From Enterobacter dykesii (GTDB lineage: Bacteria; Pseudomonadota; Gammaproteobacteria; Enterobacterales; Enterobacteriaceae): 64,000 nt of DNA. A program made the position numbers and the translations under genes. Below the pieces are notes generated by a model. The model worked only from the letters and a program-made list of their open reading frames with translations. It had not been told where the DNA came from and made no database searches. The DNA lies in NCBI RefSeq assembly GCF_008364625.2, contig NZ_CP126604.1:3720001-3784000 (forward strand). The letters run 5' to 3'. Of this stretch, positions 53,463-63,632 are shown piece after piece (position 1 is the first letter of the stretch; each line of letters starts with the position of its first letter).

Positions 53463-54747
53463 TGTACAGTCCGGGGACATGGTAGACAGGTGTTCGGGGA
53501 CATGGTGAACACTTTTTAACATCCTTTACCCATGGTGATCGACTTTTTCTTCAGGTCGATCACCCCCACTTTCGTGCTGTACCACCACACCTCATAGCTG
53601 CCGTCTTCCTGCATTTCCTTCAGCCCGACCCGTTCTCCCCTGAACGCCTTGCCTGCGCTCAGACTTACCCCTTTCACGCTCAGCTTTCCGCTGATATCCA
53701 CTTTCCTTACCATCACGCCCTCGTCGTATTCCGGGGGCGTTGTGTTGCCGCTGTACTGCCGCGCTGACGGCTGATACCGCGAGCCCGGTACCGCCATATC
53801 CAGCGCCTCGTGCGGGCGTTCAAGGTTGTACACCGTCCGCCAGTGGTCGAAGGCACGCTGCAGTTCGCCCTCGTTCGCGAACCACTTCCCCTGCAGCACT
53901 TCCGCCTTCAGGCTGCGGTGAAAACGCTCCAGCTTGCCCTGCGTCTGCGGATGATAAGGCCGGGAATGGCCCACCCGGATACCGTGGCGCATCAGCCACA
54001 GCTCCAGCGCCGTCCAGGTACCGGTGGTGTCGCCCCACGGTGAGCCGTTGTCCATTGTCATCCGGTCCGGCAGGCCGTAACGTTCAAACACGCTGACCAG
54101 CTGCTGCTGCACGGTCTCGCGCCGTTCATCGGTACAGGGCGCCAGGCACAGGGAAAAACGGGAGTGGTCGTCCAGCAGGGTGAGCGGATGGCAGCGGCCG
54201 CCGCCAAAGGGAAAGTGGCCCTTAAAATCCATCTGCCAGAGGCGGTTCGGCGCGTCGTGTTCGAACCGTCCCGTGGCGGGTATGCCCGGTGAAGCGCCCG
54301 GCAGCAGACCATGGCGGGCCATCAGGCTATGGACGGTGCTGAAGGCGGGCATGCGGTGCCCCTGGTCTTCGAGCCAGCGCTTAATCTTGCGGGCTCCCCA
54401 GCGTTCATGGCGGTCATGGGCCATGCGCAGCAGGGCAGTGATGTCGTCAGATGAGCGGTTCGGGGAATGGTGGGGTATGCGGGGCCGGTCCTGAAGGCCG
54501 GACGGGCCTTCCTGAGCCCAGCGCTGAAGCCACTTGTAGCCGGTGGCAGGTGAAATGCCGAAGCGACGGCAGAGGGAACGGATGTTCGCCCCGTCCTGCG
54601 AGGCGAACAAAACAAACTCAGTACGTAATGACATGGTATCTCTCGCATCCCAGGGCATAAGCGACTCCATAAACGGGTTCTTATGCCTTAGTTGTAAGTG
54701 TCTACCATGTTCCCGAACAAGTGTTCACTATGTCCCCGGACCGTACA
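53463..54747. mobile_element. IS481-family insertion sequence, complete
   Basis: 1285 bp. Terminal inverted repeats begin TGTACAGTCCGGGGACAT on the left and TGTACGGTCCGGGGACAT on the right (one mismatch in 18). Each end carries a second internal copy of the GGGACATGGTgAACACt-like motif about 20 bases inward. A 5-bp target duplication, CCCTG, flanks the element (53458-53462 and 54748-54752). One intact transposase gene lies inside. The exact duplication and full-length gene suggest a fairly recent insertion. Confidence 0.93.
53516..54658 (-). CDS. IS481-family transposase
   Basis: DDE transposase of about 380 residues from the ATG at 54658, preceded by GGAG at good spacing (four extra in-frame codons lie upstream). 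N-terminal helix-turn-helix (ANIRSLCRRFGISPATGYKWLQRW), then the rve catalytic core with Asp in WQMDFKG (about D144), Asp in MTMDNGSPWG (about D203) and Glu in GKLERFHRS (about E244). No frameshift or stop, so probably active. Confidence 0.93.
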   Translation of the reverse strand: MPWDARDTMSLRTEFVLFASQDGANIRSLCRRFGISPATGYKWLQRWAQEGPSGLQDRPRIPHHSPNRSSDDITALLRMAHDRHERWGARKIKRWLEDQGHRMPAFSTVHSLMARHGLLPGASPGIPATGRFEHDAPNRLWQMDFKGHFPFGGGRCHPLTLLDDHSRFSLCLAPCTDERRETVQQQLVSVFERYGLPDRMTMDNGSPWGDTTGTWTALELWLMRHGIRVGHSRPYHPQTQGKLERFHRSLKAEVLQGKWFANEGELQRAFDHWRTVYNLERPHEALDMAVPGSRYQPSARQYSGNTTPPEYDEGVMVRKVDISGKLSVKGVSLSAGKAFRGERVGLKEMQEDGSYEVWWYSTKVGVIDLKKKSITMGKGC

Positions 54748-54752
54748 CCCTG

Positions 54753-54811
54753 AAAGGGAGAGGGAGCAAACCATCCCCTCGCCCCTTTGGGGAGAGGGTT
54801 AGGGTGAGGGG
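54753..54811. repeat. Right half of the split palindrome and a further REP-like copy
   Basis: AAAGGGAGAGGG (54753-54764) completes the interrupted repeat. A second palindrome follows at 54774-54811: TCCCCTCGCCCC-TTT-GGGGAGAGGG with a TTAGGGTGAGGGG arm, ending 18 bases before the yggN stop. Confidence 0.78.
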
Positions 54812-54828
54812 CCCAGCGCGCAGAGATC

Positions 54829-55545
54829 TTACTTCAGCGTCCCCACCAGCGCCTTCCGGCTATCTTCCAGCGACACCACGCGTTTACACACGTCTTTGCC
54901 GAACTGCTGGAAATCATCTTCCTGGTTCTTCCACTCGTTCTGAATGGAGGTCTGCAGGCCGCCCAGACTGCCCAGCACGCCCTGCAGCGGGTTACCGCCG
55001 CCTTTCAGAACCGCTTTGGCGCCCATCTCGTTGATGCTGTCCTGAAGAATGCCGCCCATTGCCTGGTTCACCAGTTGCTGCCCGTCAGCGCGGACCTGAT
55101 CGATCGCCTTGTAGTGGAACGTCAGGCCGTCGGAGCGCGTCTCGATAATGCGGTTCATCTGCTCTTTAAGCTGCTTATCGAGCTTCGTCAGGCGGGTGCG
55201 CATATTGCTGCTCTCCCCCACCTCTTTGGTGATGATCTTATCCAGCGCGACGCGGCTTTTCTCAACGCGGGTCAGCGCGCCGTCGTTAATCCACGGCAGT
55301 GCGGTACGCAGCTCAGCCTGATAATCCTTCGCCTGCTCGCGCTGCGCGGCAGTCAGGTTTTGCGGCTTGCCGTTAAACGTCACGTTACCATCCGGCGTAA
55401 TCACCAGATTGCCGTTCTCGCCTTTGACCTGCACGGTCTGCGGGCTTAACACCACGTCATCACGCGGGGTGACGCTACATTGATAATCCGCATGGGCGGT
55501 GAATCCGGTTGCCATCAAAGCAACAGCCAGCAACGTTTTGCGCAT
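54829..55545 (-). CDS. yggN: DUF2884 family periplasmic protein YggN
   Basis: 238 residues from the ATG at 55545 (MRKTLLAVALMATG), with a Sec signal cleaved after HA-D, then a mostly helical domain. Highly similar along its length to the E. coli YggN pattern (DYQCSVTPRDDVVLSPQTVQVKGENG is followed by coiled-coil-like helices). Function unknown. Confidence 0.92.
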   Translation of the reverse strand: MRKTLLAVALMATGFTAHADYQCSVTPRDDVVLSPQTVQVKGENGNLVITPDGNVTFNGKPQNLTAAQREQAKDYQAELRTALPWINDGALTRVEKSRVALDKIITKEVGESSNMRTRLTKLDKQLKEQMNRIIETRSDGLTFHYKAIDQVRADGQQLVNQAMGGILQDSINEMGAKAVLKGGGNPLQGVLGSLGGLQTSIQNEWKNQEDDFQQFGKDVCKRVVSLEDSRKALVGTLK

Positions 55546-55569
55546 CTTAAACACTCCCTCAGACAAAAT

Positions 55570-55589
55570 GGGCCAGCTAATGCTGGCCC
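55570..55589 (-). terminator. Terminator-like hairpin after yggL
   Basis: On the minus strand GGGCCAGC-ATTA-GCTGGCCC followed by ATTTTGTC, 12 bases after the yggL stop and just before yggN. Confidence 0.65.
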
Positions 55590-55601
55590 CTTACTGCTTT
55601 A

Positions 55602-55928
55602 TTAGTCCCACCAAACGTCGAAAAGTTCGCTGACGCGGACATCTTCGAGCTTGTGGTCTTCAAGCCATTTACGTACCAGCGCCTGATGTTCTTCGGTGCA
55701 TTTACCCACTTCCTGGGTGCAGATCAGACCTTCCCAGGCCAGGTAACCGCTACCGTCGAAGGCCAGCTTGTTTGGCTCAATCACGTCATTGATGAAAGCA
55801 TCCACGTCCTGATCGATCTGTTCTACACTGGTGCCTTCCGGGAAACGCCACGCAACGGAGAAACCCACTTCCTGGAATTCTTCGATGTGCATCTTTTTAC
55901 GCAGACGACGGCTACGATTCTTTGCCAT
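55602..55928 (-). CDS. yggL: DUF469 family protein YggL
   Basis: 108-residue small protein from the ATG at 55928 ([18 protein letters not shown]). The basic N-terminus and conserved WEGLICTQEVGKCTEEH block are family hallmarks. Reported to associate with the 50S ribosome. Its ATG overlaps the trmB stop (TAATG), indicating coupled translation. Confidence 0.93.
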   Translation of the reverse strand: MAKNRSRRLRKKMHIEEFQEVGFSVAWRFPEGTSVEQIDQDVDAFINDVIEPNKLAFDGSGYLAWEGLICTQEVGKCTEEHQALVRKWLEDHKLEDVRVSELFDVWWD

Positions 55929-56647
55929 TATTTCACCCTCTCGAACATTAAGTCCCATACACCGTGACCAAGACGATGGCCACGCTGTTCAAATTTCGTT
56001 ACCGGACGCGATTCCGGACGCGGTACATAGTCGTTGCTCTCAGACTGGTTTTTATACCCGTCCAGCGACGACATCACTTCCAGCATATGTTCCGCATACG
56101 GTTCCCAGTCGGTCGCCATATGGAAGACACCGCCCAGCTTCAGCTTACTTTTCACCAGCTCGGCAAACGGCGCCTGAACGATACGGCGTTTATTATGACG
56201 TGCTTTGTGCCACGGGTCAGGGAAAAAGAGCTGAACCATGGTTAAAGAATTGTCAGGAATCATTTTATGCAGCACTTCCACCGCGTCGTGACACATCACG
56301 CGCAGGTTCTCTACGCCCTCTTCATGAGCCGTTGCCAGGCATGCACCCACGCCCGGGGAGTGGACTTCGATACCGAGGAAGTTCTGCTCCGGTCGCGCTT
56401 TCGCCATGGCCACCAGCGAGGTGCCCATACCAAACCCGATCTCCAGCGTGACGGGTGCTTCGCGGCCGAACAGTTCGGTAAAGTCCAGAGGCTGCTCGCT
56501 GAACTCAACGCCCATCACCGGCCAGTAGTTGTCCAGCGCATGTTGCTGCCCTTTTGTCAGGCGACCCTGACGGCGGACAAAGCTGCGAATACGGCGCAGC
56601 GGGCGACCGTTTTCATCAAATTCCGGTGAAATGACGTCGTTTTTCAT
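55928..56647 (-). CDS. trmB: tRNA (guanine-N7)-methyltransferase
   Basis: Methylates G46 of tRNAs. 239 residues from the ATG at 56647 ([20 protein letters not shown]), equal to E. coli. AdoMet site [15 protein letters not shown] near residue 70 and the catalytic [20 protein letters not shown] near residue 145. Divergent from mutY. Confidence 0.96.
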   Translation of the reverse strand: MKNDVISPEFDENGRPLRRIRSFVRRQGRLTKGQQHALDNYWPVMGVEFSEQPLDFTELFGREAPVTLEIGFGMGTSLVAMAKARPEQNFLGIEVHSPGVGACLATAHEEGVENLRVMCHDAVEVLHKMIPDNSLTMVQLFFPDPWHKARHNKRRIVQAPFAELVKSKLKLGGVFHMATDWEPYAEHMLEVMSSLDGYKNQSESNDYVPRPESRPVTKFEQRGHRLGHGVWDLMFERVK

Positions 56648-56791
56648 AAAAGAGTTGTCTGCTTGTGAGAATGTTCGGGAAACGGGCATTATCCAAAGTT
56701 AAGGCTTCTATGCAAGCATGGGAAAGATCCGGTTTACAGCAGATTGACGCTGTGCTGCAATCTGCGTCCCTGATTATGCGAATCGATGACC

Positions 56792-57844
56792 ATGCAAGCC
56801 TCTCAATTTTCAGCCCAGGTGCTGGACTGGTACGACAAATACGGGCGTAAAACCCTGCCCTGGCAAATTGAAAAAACGCCTTACAAAGTATGGCTCTCCG
56901 AGGTGATGTTGCAACAAACGCAGGTCGCTACGGTGATCCCTTACTTCGAGCGTTTTATGGCGCGCTTCCCGAAGGTGACCGATCTGGCCAACGCCCCGCT
57001 GGACGAGGTCCTGCACCTGTGGACCGGTCTTGGCTATTACGCCCGGGCGCGTAACCTTCACAAGGCCGCACAGCAGGTTGCGACGCGCCACAACGGGAAA
57101 TTCCCGGAAACCTTCGACGAGGTGGCGGACTTGCCCGGCGTCGGACGTTCAACCGCAGGCGCCATTCTCTCCCTGTCTTTAGGCAAGCATTTCCCGATTC
57201 TCGACGGCAACGTGAAGCGCGTGCTGGCACGCTGCTACGCCGTCGACGGCTGGCCGGGGAAGAAGGACGTTGAGAAACGTCTTTGGGAAATAAGTGAAGC
57301 GGTCACCCCGGCTAACGGCGTCGAGCGTTTCAACCAGGCGATGATGGATCTCGGCGCGTTGGTCTGCACGCGCTCAAAACCAAAATGCGAACTCTGCCCG
57401 GTGAATAATCTCTGCGTGGCGTATGCCAACCATTCATGGGCGCAATATCCGGGTAAGAAACCCAAACAGACGCTACCGGAGCGCACCGGCTATATGCTGC
57501 TGATGCAGCACGGCGACCAGGTCTTCCTCGCCCAGCGTCCGCCGAGCGGTCTGTGGGGTGGTCTATACTGCTTCCCACAGTTTGAAGATGAAGATTTGCT
57601 GCGTGAATGGCTTAAACAGCGCGGGATTGCTGCCGATAACCTGACGCAGCTGACCGCGTTTCGCCATACGTTCAGCCATTTCCACCTGGATATTGTACCC
57701 ATGTGGCTTCCCGTGTCGTCATTTGCCTCGTGCATGGATGAAGGCACCGCTCTCTGGTATAACTTAGCGCAACCGCCATCAGTCGGACTGGCGGCTCCCG
57801 TGGAGCGCCTGTTACAACAATTACGTGCCGGTGCAATGGTTTAG
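56792..57844 (+). CDS. mutY: Adenine DNA glycosylase MutY
   Basis: Removes adenine opposite 8-oxoguanine. 350 residues from the ATG at 56792 ([19 protein letters not shown]); the frame opens two codons earlier. Helix-hairpin-helix [15 protein letters not shown] with the catalytic Asp of ILDGNVKRV, 4Fe-4S cysteines in [17 protein letters not shown], and a C-terminal Nudix-like 8-oxoG recognition domain ([17 protein letters not shown]). Confidence 0.97.
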   Translation: MQASQFSAQVLDWYDKYGRKTLPWQIEKTPYKVWLSEVMLQQTQVATVIPYFERFMARFPKVTDLANAPLDEVLHLWTGLGYYARARNLHKAAQQVATRHNGKFPETFDEVADLPGVGRSTAGAILSLSLGKHFPILDGNVKRVLARCYAVDGWPGKKDVEKRLWEISEAVTPANGVERFNQAMMDLGALVCTRSKPKCELCPVNNLCVAYANHSWAQYPGKKPKQTLPERTGYMLLMQHGDQVFLAQRPPSGLWGGLYCFPQFEDEDLLREWLKQRGIAADNLTQLTAFRHTFSHFHLDIVPMWLPVSSFASCMDEGTALWYNLAQPPSVGLAAPVERLLQQLRAGAMV

Positions 57845-57870
57845 CATCGACAAGAAAAAGAGGAATGAGT

Positions 57871-59276
<1,406 letters not shown>

Positions 59277-59282
59277 AAAACA

Positions 59283-59318
59283 CCCCTCACCCTAACCCTC
59301 TCCCCAAAAGGGAGAGGG
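59283..59318. repeat. REP-like palindrome between mltC and nupG
   Basis: CCCCTCACCCTAA arm, then CCCTCTCCCC-AAAA-GGGAGAGGG, 6 bases after the mltC stop. Confidence 0.75.
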
Positions 59319-59340
59319 AACGTGAACACCCATACGAAAA

Positions 59341-59390
59341 TGTTATTTGCATCACAATCCAAACTGCAAATTAATGTGGATTGCATTTTT
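59341..59390. promoter_or_regulatory. CRP/CytR-type control elements upstream of nupG
   Basis: TGTTA-TTTGCA-TCACA (59341-59356) matches the CRP consensus at 9 of 10 arm positions. A weaker second site, TGTGG-ATTGCA-TTTTT, is at 59375-59390. The octamers ATTTGCATC and GATTGCATT resemble the CytR half-site GTTGCATT. E. coli nupG is controlled by CRP and CytR (and DeoR), so the same logic is likely; a TAGAAT -10 lies at 59427-59432. Confidence 0.6.
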
Positions 59391-59500
59391 TTGCGGGAGG
59401 TAACAAAACATATTGTTGCCAACTGATAGAATTGCATCAAATAACAACCCTGAATGTTCCCAAAACAACATATCTCCCGCTCACTTGTGAGGAAAGTAAC

Positions 59501-60757
59501 ATGAACCTTAAGCTGCAGCTTAAAATTTTGTCGTTTCTGCAGTTCTGCCTGTGGGGTAGCTGGCTGACTACACTCGGCTCCTATATGTTTGTGACGCTCA
59601 AGTTCGATGGTGCGTCAATCGGTGCCGTTTACAGCTCGCTCGGTATTGCGGCTGTCTTCATGCCAACGTTGCTGGGCATCGTGGCAGATAAATGGTTGAG
59701 TGCGAAATGGCTGTACATGCTTTGCCATCTGGTGGGCGCGGGGACGCTGTTTATGGCAGCCCAGGTGACCACGCCAGGGGCGATGTTCATGGTGATCCTG
59801 CTTAACTCGCTGGCCTATATGCCAACGCTTGGCCTGATCAACACCATCTCCTACTACCGCCTGAAGTCTGCGGATATGGATATCGTGACCGATTTCCCGC
59901 CAATCCGTATCTGGGGCACCATCGGCTTTATCATGGCGATGTGGGGCGTGAGCTTCGCAGGCTTCGAACTGAGCCATATGCAGCTCTATATCGGTGCGGC
60001 GCTTTCCGTGGTGCTGGCGATCTTCACCCTGACGCTGCCAACCATTCCGGTTTCTAACCAGCAAAAAAACCAGAGCTGGAGCACCATGCTTGGCCTGGAC
60101 GCCTTCGCGCTGTTTAAAAACAAACGCATGGCGATCTTCTTCATCTTCTCCATGCTGCTGGGCGCGGAGCTGCAGATCACCAACATGTTCGGCAACACCT
60201 TCCTGCACAGCTTCGATAACAACCCGCTGTTCTCCGGCAGCTTTATCGTTGAACATGCGTCGGTGATGATGTCCATCTCTCAGATCTCTGAGACGCTGTT
60301 CATTCTGACCATCCCGTTCTTCCTGAGCCGCTACGGCATTAAAAACGTCATGCTGATCAGTATCGCGGCGTGGATGTTGCGATTCGGCCTGTTCGCCTAC
60401 GGCGACCCAAGCCCGTTCGGTACCGTGCTGCTGGTGCTGTCGATGATCGTTTACGGCTGCGCCTTCGACTTCTTCAATATCTCTGGTTCGGTGTTTGTGG
60501 AAAAAGAGGTGAAGCCTGAAATCCGCGCCAGCGCGCAGGGTATGTTCCTGATGATGACCAACGGCTTCGGCTGTATTCTGGGCGGCGTGGTAAGCGGTAA
60601 AGTCGTTGAGATGTACACCACCAATGGCATTACCAACTGGCAGCCTGTGTGGCTGATCTTCGCCGCATACTCGCTGGTGCTGTTCTTCGCGTTCATCGCG
60701 CTGTTCAAGTACAAGCATGTACGCGTGCCGAATGGTGCACAGCCAGTCGCACATTAA
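59501..60757 (+). CDS. nupG: Nucleoside permease NupG
   Basis: Proton-driven nucleoside transporter (NHS family of the major facilitator superfamily), 418 residues as in E. coli from the ATG at 59501 (MNLKLQLKILSFLQFCLWGSW). About 12 hydrophobic segments. A 40-codon upstream frame crosses the promoter and is not coding. It converges on the citrate-lyase cluster. Confidence 0.96.
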   Translation: MNLKLQLKILSFLQFCLWGSWLTTLGSYMFVTLKFDGASIGAVYSSLGIAAVFMPTLLGIVADKWLSAKWLYMLCHLVGAGTLFMAAQVTTPGAMFMVILLNSLAYMPTLGLINTISYYRLKSADMDIVTDFPPIRIWGTIGFIMAMWGVSFAGFELSHMQLYIGAALSVVLAIFTLTLPTIPVSNQQKNQSWSTMLGLDAFALFKNKRMAIFFIFSMLLGAELQITNMFGNTFLHSFDNNPLFSGSFIVEHASVMMSISQISETLFILTIPFFLSRYGIKNVMLISIAAWMLRFGLFAYGDPSPFGTVLLVLSMIVYGCAFDFFNISGSVFVEKEVKPEIRASAQGMFLMMTNGFGCILGGVVSGKVVEMYTTNGITNWQPVWLIFAAYSLVLFFAFIALFKYKHVRVPNGAQPVAH

Positions 60758-60764
60758 TGACGAT

Positions 60765-60787
60765 CCCCTCTCCTTTCAGGAGAGGGG
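60765..60787. repeat. Palindrome between nupG and citG
   Basis: CCCCTCTCC-TTTCA-GGAGAGGGG. It overlaps the citG stop codon and supplies the last codons of CitG (LPLS), so the repeat has become part of the gene end. Both convergent transcripts can form it. Confidence 0.7.
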
Positions 60788-61585
60788 TAATTTCGACAGC
60801 ACCCACCCCACCGACAGCAAATCCGCGCTGCCGCCCGGGCTCAGATTACGCTCAATCAATGCTTTATCCATCTTAAGCAGCGCCTCGCGATCCCAGCCGT
60901 TAGCCAGTAATTCCCGCGCATAGCCCTGAACGTAGCGCAGCCCTTCAATGCCGCCTCGCGACACGAGATTACTGTCCTGATTGACCGCCATCAGGCGTAA
61001 CAGCAGGCCGTGAAGAGACTGTCCGTTCCACTGCGCCAGCGCCCTACGCGCCGTCGCAAAGCCGCTCTCAGCCTCGCCGCGCGCCCCGGTTAAGCCGTAC
61101 AGATGAAACTGCCGCTCGCCCGCAGTCGCCTGTCCGCCGCGCGCGGCCAGCTCACGCGACACCAGCCCGCTGCAGATGTTACTCACCTCACAGCAGAGGC
61201 TGTCTGCGGAGATATTTTTCACACGCCCGGCGGTGAAGCACAGTAAACCCAGGGCAAAAATCCCGCCCTTGTGGGTGTTCACTCCGTTCGTCGCGGCATA
61301 CATCGCCTGTTCACAGGCCATCCCCATCGGGCGGATAATTCGAAGCTGCCCGGCGGCAGGTTTATCCGCATGCGCGTTACCGAGTTCAGCAAAGCGCGAA
61401 AACCACGGCGTAATCGCCGCGATGCTGCGGACGAACAGCGCGTGGTTCATATCGCGATGGGAACCGTTATTGAGCTTGTCCACCAGCCCCGGCTTGGGCG
61501 TCAGCTCAAGCTCCTGCCACAGCGCCGCTTCGGCAAGCGCGGGCACATCAACCGGGCGCGGTTTAGTCGCGAGCAAACCAGTCAT
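60776..61585 (-). CDS. citG: 2-(5''-triphosphoribosyl)-3'-dephospho-CoA synthase CitG
   Basis: Makes the precursor of the citrate-lyase prosthetic group from ATP and dephospho-CoA. About 269 residues from the ATG at 61585, which has GGAGAAG upstream and overlaps citX by 23 bases; a start at 61651 would overlap more. Conserved block ELTPKPGLVDKLNNGSHRDMNH near residue 30 and ICSGLVSRELAARGG further in. Last gene of the citE-citF-citX-citG order. Confidence 0.94.
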   Translation of the reverse strand: MTGLLATKPRPVDVPALAEAALWQELELTPKPGLVDKLNNGSHRDMNHALFVRSIAAITPWFSRFAELGNAHADKPAAGQLRIIRPMGMACEQAMYAATNGVNTHKGGIFALGLLCFTAGRVKNISADSLCCEVSNICSGLVSRELAARGGQATAGERQFHLYGLTGARGEAESGFATARRALAQWNGQSLHGLLLRLMAVNQDSNLVSRGGIEGLRYVQGYARELLANGWDREALLKMDKALIERNLSPGGSADLLSVGWVLSKLPLS

Positions 61586-62102
61586 CGATCGTCTTCTCCA
61601 CGCGGGAAACCACCTGCTCAAGGGGGTGATTGCGCGAACGGGAACAGGCATGAGCGGGTTCGTCGCAGATTAGGCAGCGTCTGAGATTCGTCCCCAGCGA
61701 CTGACGCCCGACGTGGCCGTGCTGTGGGCAGATCACGTCCAGATCCCACAGCCTGCCGAGTGGGTGCGTCTGCTCCAGCTCCGCGCAGTGCGCTTTGATT
61801 TCCACCGCGGGATGGGCCACGCACCACAGGGCTTCTGGCCCGGTAGGGAGCCACAGCACCTGGCGGTCCAGCACCGGCCAGCGGTTTTCCCACAGCAGCT
61901 GGTCGCACATCTGCAGCGCCACGCCCATGGTATTGCGATAGCGCAGGCTGTCTTTGATTTCCCCTGGCGTGACCAGCGTTAGGGAGATCACCGGTTGTTG
62001 ATAGTGCGTAAGCCAGTCAGCCTGGCGCGCCGCGCGGCGATCTTTCGCCGCCAGCAGTTCGTCCAGGCTGACACCCGCCCGCACGGGTGTCGCTATTGTC
62101 AT
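61563..62102 (-). CDS. citX: Apo-citrate lyase phosphoribosyl-dephospho-CoA transferase CitX
   Basis: 179 residues. Transfers the prosthetic group to the acyl-carrier subunit CitD. The nucleotidyltransferase-like signature PLGRLWDLDVICP is near residue 115, and a cysteine/histidine-containing segment follows (LRRCLICDEPAHACSRSRNH). Begins 2 bases after the citF stop and overlaps citG, so it is translated with both. Confidence 0.94.
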   Translation of the reverse strand: MTIATPVRAGVSLDELLAAKDRRAARQADWLTHYQQPVISLTLVTPGEIKDSLRYRNTMGVALQMCDQLLWENRWPVLDRQVLWLPTGPEALWCVAHPAVEIKAHCAELEQTHPLGRLWDLDVICPQHGHVGRQSLGTNLRRCLICDEPAHACSRSRNHPLEQVVSRVEKTIDDWFARD

Positions 62103-62104
62103 AA

Positions 62105-63622
62105 CTACTCCTTTACCTGTCGCACGGTATCGATCACGCTGCCGTCGCGGTAGCGGATCACCCCGACGATTTTGTCGGTAAATTCAATCGGTTTCGGTAC
62201 GCCGGTCAGGGAAATCGCCCGCTCGTAAAGCGCGCTGATATCCACAACTTTGAGCCCGGCCTCCAGCAGGCGCTCGCGGATCTCCGGGCGCGCCGGGTTG
62301 ACCGCAATGCCGTGGTCGGTGACCAGCACGTCGATGCTTTCGCCCGGCGTGAGGCGCGTGGTGACATGCTTCACGACCGTTGGAATGCGGCTGCGCAGCA
62401 GCGGCGCTACGACGATGGTCAGGTTTGCCGCGGCGGCCACGTCGCAGTGTCCGCCGGACGCGCCGCGCATCACGCCGTCGGAGCCGGTGATAACGTTGAC
62501 GTTGAAATCGACGTCGATTTCCAGCGCGCTGAGGATCACCACGTCGAGCTGGTCGCAGCTTGCCGCCTTGCTGCCGGGGTTGGCGTAGACGTTGGTGGAG
62601 ATCTCCACGTGGTTCGGGTTGCGCGCCAGAGAAGCCGCCGCCTGGCCATCAAAGCACTGGGTATCGAGCAGCTTTTCGATGAGCCCCTTCTCGTGCAGAT
62701 CCACCAGGCTACCGGTGATGCCGCCGAGCGCAAAGCGCGCCTTCACGCCGCTGCGCTCCATCTTCTCTTCCATAAAGCGCGTGCAGGCGGTCGCCGCCGC
62801 GCCGGAGCCGGTCTGCATCGAGAAGCCCGGTTTGAAGTAGCCGGAGTGTTCAATCACGTCCGCCGCATAGCGGGCGATCATCAGCTCGCGCGGGTTGCTG
62901 GTGACGCGCGCCGCGCCGACGCTGATTTTCGCCGGGTCGCCCACGCTTTCAACCTGCACGATGTAGTCCACCTGGTCCTGCACCAGGCTGGCGGGCATAT
63001 TCGGAAACGGCACCAGTTCTTCAGTCAGCAGCACTACCTTACGGGCAAAGTGGGCGTCCACCATCGCGTAGCCCAGGGACCCGCAGCACGATTTACCGTG
63101 CGTCCCGTTGGCGTTGCCAAACTCATCGCTGCACGGCACGCCGAGAAACGCCACGTCGATATTCAGCTCGCCGTCCTGGAGCAGCTTCACTCGCCCGCCG
63201 TGGGAGTGAATTTGCACCGGCTCGTCCATCAGGCCGTGGGAGATGGCATCCGCCAGCCTGCCGCGCATGCCCGAGGTGTAAATCCGGGTGATGACGCCGC
63301 TTTCAATATGCTCGATCAGCGCGTCGTTGCAGGTCATCAGCGAGCTGGAGGCCAGCGTCAGGTTTTTGAAGCCCATGCGCGCCAGCAGCGCCACAACGGT
63401 GTTGATCACCCGGTCGCCTTCGCGAAACGCATGGTGGAAGGAGATGGTCATCCCGTCCTGCAGGCCGCAGCGCTTAACCGCCTCTTCCACAGAGGCGCAG
63501 AGCTTGCGGCTGTGCTTCGCGTCGCTGTCCGCCAGCCACGGCGTAGTGCTGTGGGCGGTATCAAAGGGTTTTAAGTCCCGCAGATGGGGAAAATTCACGT
63601 GAAGAAGTTCAGTCTGATTCAT
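62105..63622 (-). CDS. citF: Citrate lyase alpha subunit
   Basis: Citrate:acetyl-ACP transferase that swaps acetyl for citryl on CitD. 505 residues from the ATG at 63622 (MNQTELLHVNFPHLRDLKPF); 48 codons further upstream in frame overlap citE. Family I CoA-transferase-like glycine-rich segments (SGMRGRLADAISHG, GGITGSLVDLHEKG, GASGGHCDVAAAANLTIV) are intact. 10 bases after the citE stop. Confidence 0.96.
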   Translation of the reverse strand: MNQTELLHVNFPHLRDLKPFDTAHSTTPWLADSDAKHSRKLCASVEEAVKRCGLQDGMTISFHHAFREGDRVINTVVALLARMGFKNLTLASSSLMTCNDALIEHIESGVITRIYTSGMRGRLADAISHGLMDEPVQIHSHGGRVKLLQDGELNIDVAFLGVPCSDEFGNANGTHGKSCCGSLGYAMVDAHFARKVVLLTEELVPFPNMPASLVQDQVDYIVQVESVGDPAKISVGAARVTSNPRELMIARYAADVIEHSGYFKPGFSMQTGSGAAATACTRFMEEKMERSGVKARFALGGITGSLVDLHEKGLIEKLLDTQCFDGQAAASLARNPNHVEISTNVYANPGSKAASCDQLDVVILSALEIDVDFNVNVITGSDGVMRGASGGHCDVAAAANLTIVVAPLLRSRIPTVVKHVTTRLTPGESIDVLVTDHGIAVNPARPEIRERLLEAGLKVVDISALYERAISLTGVPKPIEFTDKIVGVIRYRDGSVIDTVRQVKE

Positions 63623-63632
63623 TATTTTATCC

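Noticed and set aside
53310-53522. 70-codon minus-strand frame across the hemW-IS junction
   Set aside because: It spans gene remnant, repeat and IS terminus; a chance frame.
59615-60754. 379-codon open frame opposite nupG
   Set aside because: Extremely rich in H, Q, E and R, as expected from the complement of a membrane-protein gene; no recognisable domain.
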